64,000 nt of DNA from Cellulomonas sp. P24 (GTDB lineage Bacteria > Actinomycetota > Actinomycetes > Actinomycetales > Cellulomonadaceae), in contig NZ_JAJDFX010000002.1 of NCBI RefSeq assembly GCF_024704385.1, positions 3,410,001 to 3,474,000 on the forward strand. The letters run 5' to 3'. The notes below the pieces were generated by a model. That model saw only the letters and a list, made by a program, of their open reading frames with translations. It was not told the DNA's origin and did not search any database. Below are positions 13,662-23,436 of this stretch, one piece after another (positions within the stretch are counted from its first letter, which is position 1; the number at the start of each line of letters is the position of its first letter). Made by a program: the position numbers and the translations under genes.

Positions 13662-15057
13662 TCAGTCCGTCGGCGGTCCGAGGAGTCGGGTGAGGGCGGC
13701 TGCCGGGATCCGCGCCCAGGTCGGCCGGTTCCTGGCCTCGTAGACCGCCTCGTAGAGGGCGCGTTCCAGCTCGACCGCGCGAAGGATCTCGAGGGCGTCC
13801 GCCTCGGTGATCGGTTGCGCGGCGACGGCATCGTGTCCGGGGGTGCCCACGGCCTCTCGGTAGCCGCGCAGCAGCGCCTCGCGCGCCTCGAGGGTCCACG
13901 CCTCGTCGGCACCCCCCGACCGCGGCCGCGTAGTCGAACGACCGGAGGACGCCCGCGACGTCTCGGACCGGTAGGTCCGGTCGTGCGCGGGTCGCGATCG
14001 GGGCCAGGGGCTCGCCCTCGAAGTCCGTGAGGAACCACTCGTCACGGGCACGCAGGGCCTGCCCCAGGTGCAGATCGCCGTGGATCCGCTGCGCCGGCGG
14101 CACCGAGACGAGGGCGGCGGTGCTGTCGGCCACGGCCCGCACGGCGTCGGCGTAACCCGTGAGTGACGGCACCGCGTCGCACGCCCAGCCGAACCGGGAG
14201 GTGACGGCGTCGGCGACCACACGGGCCGAGACCGATGACGCATCCTCGGCGGACATCGGGATCGCCGATGCCAGGGCCGCGTGCATGCCGGCGATCACGG
14301 CACCGAGCTCCTCGGCGAGAGGCGCGAACGACCTCCCGTCGCCGGCCATGGCGCAGGCGAGCTCGAACCCGTCCTGGGCTTCGGGGACGAACCTGCTCAG
14401 GACCGCGAGATGCCCGACGGCGGGTGCGCCGTCGTCGAGCCAGCCGGCCTCCAGCCAACCCAGGGGCGCAGGCACATGCCACCACCCTGCGGCGGTGAGC
14501 GCCCGGGGGATCTCGACATCGGGGTTGTTCCCCGGAGACAGGGCCCGGAACACCTTGAGGATCGCGCCTCCGTCGGGACCGGGAAGGACCACGGAGGTGT
14601 TCGACTGCTCGCCGGCGATGACCCGTGGGTGCGCGGCGTCCAGCCCGATCGTGGAGGGTGGGGCGCTGCCGTCGGGGCCGACCGCGACCGCGAGCCACGC
14701 CCGGATGAACGCCGGGTCACCGCACCCGTCCCGCACGACGACCGGCGGCTTCCCGATCGTGCCGATCACCGCGGTGTCGTCGAGATCGCCGGCGCCGACC
14801 GGCTCCCGCAACGTCACAGGGACCTGGAGCACCGTGTCGAGAGCGCTCGTGCGTGCACGCAGGAGGACGACGTGGACGAGCGCGTCGCCGTCGGGATCGG
14901 TGAGTGCGATCGTCCCGACGCTCGTCACGTCGACGTCGTCACCCTTGGCAGGGAACCACCGCCGCTCGGGCAGCCAGGACCTCAGGAGGCCGACGAGTGC
15001 CGGGTCCGTGGCCGCGAGCGGGGTGAGGCGGCCTTCGTGTGGTGTGCTCGACGTCAT
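13662..15057 (-). pseudogene. mak: Maltokinase Mak/Pep2, frameshifted in this sequence
   Basis: Phosphorylates maltose from TreS to maltose-1-phosphate for GlgE. The start is ATG at 15057 with GGGAGGG upstream. The N-terminal lobe begins [19 protein letters not shown]; the kinase-like C-terminal lobe has [10 protein letters not shown] (about residue 320) and [12 protein letters not shown] (metal-binding Asp). After DYAAAVGG the frame breaks at a run of six G (13912-13917). One G fewer gives [20 protein letters not shown] and [16 protein letters not shown], the normal family C-terminus, ending at TGA 13662-13664; that gives 464 residues, the usual size. As written, translation instead runs on into GlgB. 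Neighbours on both sides also have homopolymer indels (treS, glgE), so an assembly error is more likely than a real mutation. Confidence 0.88.
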
Positions 15058-15195
15058 CGGCCCTCCCAGGGCTCGGGGTGTGGTGCCGTGGTGGCAGGTC
15101 CGACCAGGGGCGGCCGTCAGCCCGTCACGGGGTGGTCACCCCGAGCCAGTAGAAGTCGCGGGAACCAAGGGTGAACGTGGCGGTCTCGTGGGCGG

Positions 15196-16865
<1,670 letters not shown>

Positions 16866-16869
<4 letters not shown>

Positions 16870-18915
16870 GAGGTCCTCACGTGGATGATGTGGGCGCACT
16901 GCACCCAGGGGTCGAGCCGGACGAAGGGTTCGCGCCCCCACGCGAACGTGTCGCCGGACAGAAGGTCATGAGCGATGAAGCGTCGGTCGACGTCTCCGCC
17001 GCCGAGGCCGAGCGCGTCGAGGTCGAGGCGCAGCGTGCCTTCGCGGGTCGTGTGCGGGTCCAGCGTGAGCACGACGACGATCGTGTCCTCCGCACCTGTC
17101 GGTGAGCTGGCGGCGGGCACGCGCTTCGAGAAGCAGACCAGGGCGTCGTCCGAGGTGCGGTGCACGGTGAGGTTGCGCAGCTGCTGCAGCGCGGGGTGGG
17201 CACGGCGGATCTCGTTGAGCCGCGTGAGCAGCAACGAGATCCCGACCTCCTCCGCGGCAGCCCAGTCGCGCGGCTTGTACTCGTACTTCTCGTTGTCGAT
17301 CTGCTCCTCGACACCTGGGCGCGGGACACGCTCCGCGAGCTCGTACCCGGAGTAGATGCCCCACGACGGCGACCCCGTCGCTGCGAGGACGGCGCGCACG
17401 GCGAAACCGGCGACCCCGCCGTCCTGGAGGTACGGCGGGAGGATGTCGTGCGTCGTCGGCCAGAAGCTGGGGCGGAGCCACGAGCCGCCCTCACCCGAGA
17501 CCTCGGCCAGGTAGCTCTCGATCTCCTTCTTCGTGTTGCGCCACGTGAAGTAGCTGTACGACTGGTGGAAGCCCACGAGGGCGAGCCCGCGCATCATCGG
17601 CGGCACCGTGAAGGCCTCGGAGAGGAAGATGACCTCCTGGTTCGACGCCCGGACCTCGGCAAGGAGCCGCTGCCAGAACGGCACCGGCTTGGTGTGCGGG
17701 TTGTCGACGCGGAACAGCGTGACGCCGTGGTCGATCCAGACGTGGATCACCCGGAGGATCTCGGCGTAGATCCCCTCGGGGTCGTTGTCGAAGTTCAGCG
17801 GGTAGATGTCCTGGTACTTCTTCGGCGGGTTCTCGGCATAGGCGATCGTGCCGTCCGCGCGGGTGGTGAACCACTCGGGATGCTCGCGCACCCACGGGTG
17901 GTCCGGCGAGCACTGGAGCGCCAGGTCGAGTGCGACCTCCAGCCCGAGGCCGCGCGCGGTGGCGACGAAGTCGTCGAAGTCGTCGAAGGTGCCCAGCTCC
18001 GGGTGGATCGCGTCGTGGCCGCCGTCCGGCGAGCCGATCGCGTAGGGCGATCCCGGGTCGCCGGGTTCTGGTGCGAGGGAGTTGTTGCGGCCCTTGCGGT
18101 AGGTCGTCCCGATCGGGTGGATCGGTGTCAGGTACACGACGTCGAAGCCCAGCCCGGCGATGGCCGGCAGACGCTCGGCTGCGGTCGCGAACGTGCCTGA
18201 GCGCCACCGCCCGGTGGTCGGATCGAGGACCGCGCCCTCGGACCGCGGGAACATCTCGTACCAGGCGGTGAAGAGTGCGAGTGGCCGGTCGACCACCAGC
18301 GGGTACGCCGGCGAAGGGCTCACCATGTCGCGCAGGGGGAGCGGTGCCCAGCGTCGAGACGACCTGGGGGGACACGGCTGCTGCGAGGCGTGCCTGAGGA
18401 GGGCGGGAGGTGTCGCGAAGCGCGGCGACGGCGTCGGTGAGCACACGCACCGCCGACGCGGCCAGCCCGCGACGGGAGGCCGCACGCGTGAGCAGGAGCG
18501 CCCCCTCGGTGAGCATCAGCTCGACGTCGATGCCGGCGCCGACCTTGATCGTCGCGTCGTGGCTCCACGTCGCGTACGGGTCGGACCACCCTTCGACGCG
18601 GAAGGCCCACGTTCCCGGGGAGTCCGGGACGAGCCGTGCCTCGAAGAGACCTCGACCGGGATCGACCGCGACCATCGGGGCAGACGAGTGGTCCTTGCCG
18701 TCAGGGCCGACGAGCACCGCGGTCGCCGCGACTGCGTCATGGCCCTCGCGGAAGACGGTGGCGCGGACGGGCACGGCCTCGCCGACGACCGCCTTGGCAG
18801 GGAACCGCCCGGACTCGGCGACCGGGGAGACGTCCAGGACCGGGATGCGGCCCAGGGGCACGGGCCCCGGGGCAGGGGGACGCGCCGGGCGTGCGGGGCG
18901 GGGCTTCGATGTCAC
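16866..18915 (-). pseudogene. glgE: Alpha-1,4-glucan:maltose-1-phosphate maltosyltransferase GlgE, frameshifted
   Basis: Extends alpha-1,4-glucan with maltosyl units from maltose-1-phosphate. The start is GTG at 18915 (protein [14 protein letters not shown]). The N-terminal domain (LGRIPVLDVSPVAESGRFPA) and inserted helical domain run to about residue 190. At a run of five C (plus-strand G 18335-18339) the frame breaks; one base fewer restores LRDMVSPSPAYPLVVDRPLA followed by AWYEMFPRSEGA. The GH13_3 catalytic residues are then present: FRVDNPHTKP (Asp about 403), FLSEAF (Glu about 431) and TTHDILPPYL (Asp about 489). The restored length is 682 residues, usual for GlgE. First gene of its operon; its stop overlaps treS. 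Confidence 0.9.
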
Positions 18916-19040
18916 GCCCCTGAACCTATCCAGAGCGTGGGGGTTGTGGCACCTGGCGGGCCCGGGCGCGCCGGTGCGTCTCGCGTGTCGATCTGGTGTC
19001 GTCGGTGCGTGTGTGGAGTCGCAGGGACGGAGGAACGCGC

Positions 19041-19066
19041 TGCAAGTTGCTGCAAGCCATCGCAAG
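19041..19066. promoter_or_regulatory. Candidate operator: three GCAAG repeats at 10-bp spacing
   Basis: GCAAG recurs at 19042, 19052 and 19062 (TGCAAG, TGCAAG, CGCAAG), exactly one helical turn apart, in the 200-bp gap between divergent glgE and glgP. A TTGC-T-GCAA palindrome is embedded at 19047-19055. It resembles the TTGCAAG-type sites bound by MalR-like LacI-family repressors of maltose genes in Streptomyces; that link is inference. Confidence 0.45.
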
Positions 19067-19102
19067 AACGGTCGGGGTGGTGCAATTCGGGTGCGGTCTG
19101 CG

Positions 19103-19108
19103 TACGCT
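19103..19108 (+). promoter_or_regulatory. -10 of leaderless glgP promoter
   Basis: TACGCT ends 7 nt before GTG 19116, so transcription should start at the start codon itself. Confidence 0.55.
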
Positions 19109-19115
19109 CGCGGAT

Positions 19116-21686
19116 GTGAAAGCCATTCGTCGATTCACCGTCCAGACCGTTCTGCCCACCGCGCTCTCCGACCTCGACGAGCTCGCGCACAACCTCCGGT
19201 GGTCGTGGCACGCCCCGACCCGTGAGCTCTTCGCCGCGATGGACCCCGAGCTCTGGGCGGCGGTGTCGGGCGACCCGGTCGCCCTCCTCGGAGGCATCGC
19301 CCCCGAACGCCTCGCCGCGCTCGCCGCCGACGCGGTGTTCGTCGCGCGTGTCCAGGAGGCGCACGAGGACCTGCGCCGCTACCTGACCGAACCGCTGTGG
19401 TACCAGAGCGCCGGCGACGGGCTCCCCACGTCGATCGCGTACTTCTCTGCCGAGTTCGGCGTGACCGCCGTGCTTCCCCAGTACTCCGGCGGCCTCGGGA
19501 TCCTGGCCGGCGACCACCTGAAGAGCGCCTCGGACCTCGGCGTCCCGATCGTCGGGGTCGGCCTGCTCTACGGCGGCGGCTACTTCAAGCAGTCGCTCAC
19601 CCGCGACGGGTGGCAGCGCGAGACCTATCCCGTCCTCGACCCGAACGGGATGCCCCTGACCCTCGTGCGTACGGCCGACGATGCCCCGGCCCGCGTCGAG
19701 GTGCCCCTCCCGGGCGGCCGCACGTTGCGCGCGCAGATCTGGCGTGCGCAGGTCGGGCGGGTACCGCTCCTCATGCTCGACTCGAACATCGCCGAGAACG
19801 ACGAGAGCGCGCGCAAGGTCACCGACCGGCTGTACGGCGGTGGCGGCGCGCACCGTCTCGAGCAGGAGCTGCTGCTCGGCATCGGCGGCGTCAAGGCGCT
19901 CCGCCTGTGGTCGGAGATCTCCGGGGCACCGGCCCCCGAGGTGTTCCACTGCAACGAGGGGCACGCCGGCTTCCTCGGCATCGAACGGATCCGCGAGCTC
20001 GTCGAGTCCGAAGGACTCACGTTCGAGGCCGCCCTCGAGGCCGTGCGCGCCGGGATCGTCTTCACGACGCACACGCCGGTGCCTGCCGGTATCGACAGGT
20101 TCGGGACCGACCTGATCAGCGAGTACTTCGGCGGAAGCGTCGAGCAGCCGGGCGTGCCGCTCGCGAAGGTGCTCGCCCTGGGAGCCGAGGACTTCGAGGG
20201 CGGTGACCCGACCGTCTTCAACATGGCCGTCATGGGACTGCGTCTCGGCAAGCGTGCGAACGGCGTGGCCCTCCTGCACGGCAAGGTGAGCCGCGGGATG
20301 TTCTCCCCCCTGTGGCCCGGTTTCGACGTCGACGAGGTGCCCATCACCTCGGTGACGAACGGCGTCCACTCACCGACCTGGGTCGACCCGCTCCTCCAGC
20401 GCGTCGCGGCGGAGCACCTGACCGCGGACGAGCGTGCGAGCGGGCAGGGGTGGCTGCGCTCGGACGCGATCGACGACGCGACGCTGTGGCGTGCGCTCAG
20501 CGACCTCCGGTCCCGGCTCGTCGACAACGTGCGGACCCGCGTCCGCAGCTCGTGGACCGATCGGGGTGCGTCACCCGCCGAGCTCGGCTGGGTCGACGAG
20601 GTGCTCGACCCCGACGTGCTGACGATCGGCTTCGCGCGCCGGGTGCCGACGTACAAGCGCCTCACGCTCATGCTCCGCGACCCGGAACGGCTCCGGCGCC
20701 TTCTGCTCGACCCCGATCACCCGGTGCAGATCGTCGTCGCCGGCAAGTCGCACCCCGCCGACGAGCAGGGGATCGGGCTGATCCGCGAGCTCGTCCAGTT
20801 CGCCGACGACCCGGAGGTGCGCCGGCGGATCGTCTTCCTCCCGAACTACGACATCGCGATGGCACGCACGCTGTACCCCGGCTGCGACGTCTGGCTCAAC
20901 AACCCGCTGCGCCCGCTCGAGGCGTGCGGCACCTCCGGGATGAAGGCCGCACTGAACGGTGCGTTGAACCTGTCGATCCTCGACGGGTGGTGGGACGAGT
21001 GGTACGACGGCCAGAACGGCTGGGCCATCCCGACCGCCGACGGCGTCGACGACCCCGACCGGCGTGACGACCTCGAGTCCGCGGCGCTGTACGACCTGCT
21101 CGAGAACACGGTCGCACCGCGGTTCTACGACCGCGACTCCGCCGGGCTGCCGAACCACTGGCTCGAGATGATCCGGCACACGCTGGCGACGCTCGGACCC
21201 AAGGTCCAGGCGACGCGGATGGTGAAGGACTACGTCACCCGGCTGTACACCCCGGCCGCCCTGGCGACTCGGGCGCTCGACGGGCCCGGCCACGTCGGGG
21301 CGCAGGAGCTCGCGACGTGGAAGTCCCGGGTCAGGGCCGCCTGGCCGGGCGTGCGGGTCGACCACGTCAAGACCGAAGGCGTCGGCGAGGTCCCGCAGGT
21401 CGGCGACGTGATGAAGGTGAGCGCCTTCGTGAGCCTCGGCAATCTCACCCCCGCCGATGTCGAGGTGCAGGTCTGCTACGGCAAGGTGTCGGACGCGGAC
21501 ATGATCGCGCGGACCTCGGTCCTCCCGCTCGCGCACGTCGAGACCTACGAGGACGGGCGGTACGCCTTTGCCGCGCCGCTCGAGCTCGACACCTCGGGAC
21601 CGTTCGGATACTCGGTGCGGATCGTCCCGACGCACCCGGGGATGGCCGGCGTCACGGAGCTCGGACTGGTCGCCAACGCCGGGTGA
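19116..21686 (+). CDS. glgP: Alpha-glucan (glycogen/maltodextrin) phosphorylase
   Basis: Releases glucose-1-phosphate from alpha-1,4-glucan ends. 856 residues, the usual length of the short AgpA-like GT35 type found in Actinobacteria. The GTG at 19116 is chosen over upstream codons because a -10 hexamer sits 7 nt before it and the protein then starts with the DUF3417 N-terminal domain (LSDLDELAHNLRWSWHAPTR). The phosphorylase core includes AYFSAEFGVTAVLPQYSGGL (substrate region) and the pyridoxal-phosphate site CGTSGMKAALNGALNLSILD (Lys, about residue 612). It is divergent from glgE, opposing degradation with synthesis from one regulatory region. Confidence 0.94.
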   Translation: MKAIRRFTVQTVLPTALSDLDELAHNLRWSWHAPTRELFAAMDPELWAAVSGDPVALLGGIAPERLAALAADAVFVARVQEAHEDLRRYLTEPLWYQSAGDGLPTSIAYFSAEFGVTAVLPQYSGGLGILAGDHLKSASDLGVPIVGVGLLYGGGYFKQSLTRDGWQRETYPVLDPNGMPLTLVRTADDAPARVEVPLPGGRTLRAQIWRAQVGRVPLLMLDSNIAENDESARKVTDRLYGGGGAHRLEQELLLGIGGVKALRLWSEISGAPAPEVFHCNEGHAGFLGIERIRELVESEGLTFEAALEAVRAGIVFTTHTPVPAGIDRFGTDLISEYFGGSVEQPGVPLAKVLALGAEDFEGGDPTVFNMAVMGLRLGKRANGVALLHGKVSRGMFSPLWPGFDVDEVPITSVTNGVHSPTWVDPLLQRVAAEHLTADERASGQGWLRSDAIDDATLWRALSDLRSRLVDNVRTRVRSSWTDRGASPAELGWVDEVLDPDVLTIGFARRVPTYKRLTLMLRDPERLRRLLLDPDHPVQIVVAGKSHPADEQGIGLIRELVQFADDPEVRRRIVFLPNYDIAMARTLYPGCDVWLNNPLRPLEACGTSGMKAALNGALNLSILDGWWDEWYDGQNGWAIPTADGVDDPDRRDDLESAALYDLLENTVAPRFYDRDSAGLPNHWLEMIRHTLATLGPKVQATRMVKDYVTRLYTPAALATRALDGPGHVGAQELATWKSRVRAAWPGVRVDHVKTEGVGEVPQVGDVMKVSAFVSLGNLTPADVEVQVCYGKVSDADMIARTSVLPLAHVETYEDGRYAFAAPLELDTSGPFGYSVRIVPTHPGMAGVTELGLVANAG

Positions 21687-21709
21687 CCCGTTGCACGACA
21701 ACCACCAGT

Positions 21710-21743
21710 CCTCAGGGGCGGTCCGAACGGGCCGCCCCTGAGG
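21710..21743. terminator. Terminator between convergent glgP and FAD dehydrogenase
   Basis: A perfect 12-bp stem (CCTCAGGGGCGG / CCGCCCCTGAGG) around a 10-nt loop, 24 bp after the glgP stop and just before the end of the convergent gene. There is no U tract, as is frequent in high-G+C Actinobacteria. Confidence 0.75.
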
Positions 21744-21749
21744 CGCATC

Positions 21750-23420
21750 TCACCGGTGCACCGACAGGACCGAGCCGACGTCGCGGCCGACGGTGCGCCC
21801 CGAGAAGAGGCACCCCCCGAGGAACGTCCCCTCGAGCGCCCGGTAGCCGTGGATCCCGCCGCCCCCGAACCCCGCCGCCTCCCCGGCCGCCCACAGCCCC
21901 GTGACCGGACTGCCGTCGGTCCGCAGGACCCGACCGGAGAGATCCGTCGCCAGACCCCCGAGCGTCTTCCGGGTCAGGACGGACAGCCGCACCGCCAGGA
22001 GTGGGCCGTCGTCCGGCTCCAGGAGCGGGGCGGGGCGCGCCACCCGGATCAGGCGGTCGACGACGTAGCGACGTGCCGACGCCGCGGCCATGACCTGCAG
22101 GTCCTTGCCGAGACCGGTCCGCACCTGGAGGTCCCTCGCCGCGATCGTCGCCGCGAGGGACCGGGCATCGACACGGTCCGTCCCGGTGAGCGCATTCATC
22201 CCCGCGGCGAGCTCCTCCGGTGTGCGGGCCCAGACGAACTCGGGTGACAGCTCGGCGAACCTCTCCACCGGTCCGACGGCCCCCGGCAACGCCCGCTGCA
22301 GCACGGCACGGACGTCCTTGCCGGTGAGGTCCGGGTTCTGCTCCGATCCGGACAGCGCGAACTCGGTGCCGAGGATCGCCCGGTTGAGCACGAACCACGA
22401 GTGGTCGTCCCCGCGCTCGGTGAGGTGACGCAGGGCACCGAGCGTGTCGAAGCCGGGGAACAGCGGCGCGGGCAGGCGGTGCCCGTCGGCATCGAGCCAC
22501 AGTGAGCTCGGGCCGGCCAGGATCCGGATGCCGTGACGCGACCACACCGGCGAGTGGTTCGCGACGCCCTCGGGGTAGTGCCACATCCGGTCGGCGTGCA
22601 CGACCGCCCCGCCGGCCTCGCGCACGGCCGCGATCATCGAGCCGTCGACGTGGTCGGGCACGCCGGAGAGCATCCGCGCAGGCAGCGTCCCGTGGGCTGC
22701 GGGCCACGAGGCACGGATGAGCTCGTGGTCGGCGCCGATGCCACCGGACGTCACCACGACGGCGTCCGCACCGATCGAGAACTCGCCCACGACGTCGCGT
22801 GAGCTCGGCGCGCCCCGCTCGGGCGAGGCGTCCGAGGCGAGACGATCGCCCCGCACACCGATGACGCGACCGTCCTGCACCTCGAGCGCACGCACCCGGT
22901 GCCGGAACCGGACGTCGACGAGTCCGGCACGGTGCGCGTCGAGCAACGCACGGACGAACGGCTCCAGCAGACCCGGACCGGTGCCCCAGGTGACGTGGAA
23001 CCGCGGGACCGAGTTGCCGTGGCCGTCGGCGAGGTATCCGCCGCGCTCCGCCCACTGGACCGCCGGGAACCACCGGACCCCGCGCGCGTGCAGCCAGCTG
23101 CGCATCTCACCCGCGGCGAAGTCGACGAACCCCTCGGCCCAGGCGCGGGACAGGTCGTCCGACCCGTCCGTCGCGAACTGGGCAGAACCGAGCCAGTCGG
23201 CGAGAGCCAGGTCGACCGAGTCGTGGATCCCGAGGCGTCGCTGCTCCGGGGACCCCACCATGAACAGGCCGCCGAACGACCACCAGGCCTGGCCGCCGAG
23301 GCTCGACCGGTGCTCCTGCTCGAGCAGCACGACACGATGACCGGCGCCGGTCAGCTCGGCTGTCGCGACGAGCCCCGCGAGACCGGCACCGACGACCACC
23401 ACGTCGCTGCGCAGGTGCAT
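21750..23420 (-). CDS. FAD-binding dehydrogenase (KstD/fumarate-reductase flavoprotein family)
   Basis: 556 residues. The N-terminus has the dinucleotide fold DVVVVGAGLAGLVATAELTG and a FAD-contacting LEQE motif at the end of beta-2. The C-terminus has GLWAAGEAAGFGGGGIHGYR followed by LEGTFLGGCLFSGRTVG, a second FAD-binding segment typical of the 3-ketosteroid-dehydrogenase-like flavoproteins annotated simply as 'FAD-binding dehydrogenase'. The substrate cannot be told from sequence; neighbouring glucan genes do not obviously explain it. ATG 23420 lies 6 nt after a TAGGGT hexamer, so it probably has its own leaderless promoter inside the 16-bp gap behind glgX. Confidence 0.85.
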   Translation of the reverse strand: MHLRSDVVVVGAGLAGLVATAELTGAGHRVVLLEQEHRSSLGGQAWWSFGGLFMVGSPEQRRLGIHDSVDLALADWLGSAQFATDGSDDLSRAWAEGFVDFAAGEMRSWLHARGVRWFPAVQWAERGGYLADGHGNSVPRFHVTWGTGPGLLEPFVRALLDAHRAGLVDVRFRHRVRALEVQDGRVIGVRGDRLASDASPERGAPSSRDVVGEFSIGADAVVVTSGGIGADHELIRASWPAAHGTLPARMLSGVPDHVDGSMIAAVREAGGAVVHADRMWHYPEGVANHSPVWSRHGIRILAGPSSLWLDADGHRLPAPLFPGFDTLGALRHLTERGDDHSWFVLNRAILGTEFALSGSEQNPDLTGKDVRAVLQRALPGAVGPVERFAELSPEFVWARTPEELAAGMNALTGTDRVDARSLAATIAARDLQVRTGLGKDLQVMAAASARRYVVDRLIRVARPAPLLEPDDGPLLAVRLSVLTRKTLGGLATDLSGRVLRTDGSPVTGLWAAGEAAGFGGGGIHGYRALEGTFLGGCLFSGRTVGRDVGSVLSVHR

Positions 23421-23426
23421 GGACGC

Positions 23427-23432
23427 ACCCTA
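23427..23432 (-). promoter_or_regulatory. -10 of leaderless promoter for the FAD dehydrogenase
   Basis: TAGGGT on the minus strand, 6 nt before ATG 23420. Confidence 0.5.
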
Positions 23433-23436
23433 GCTC

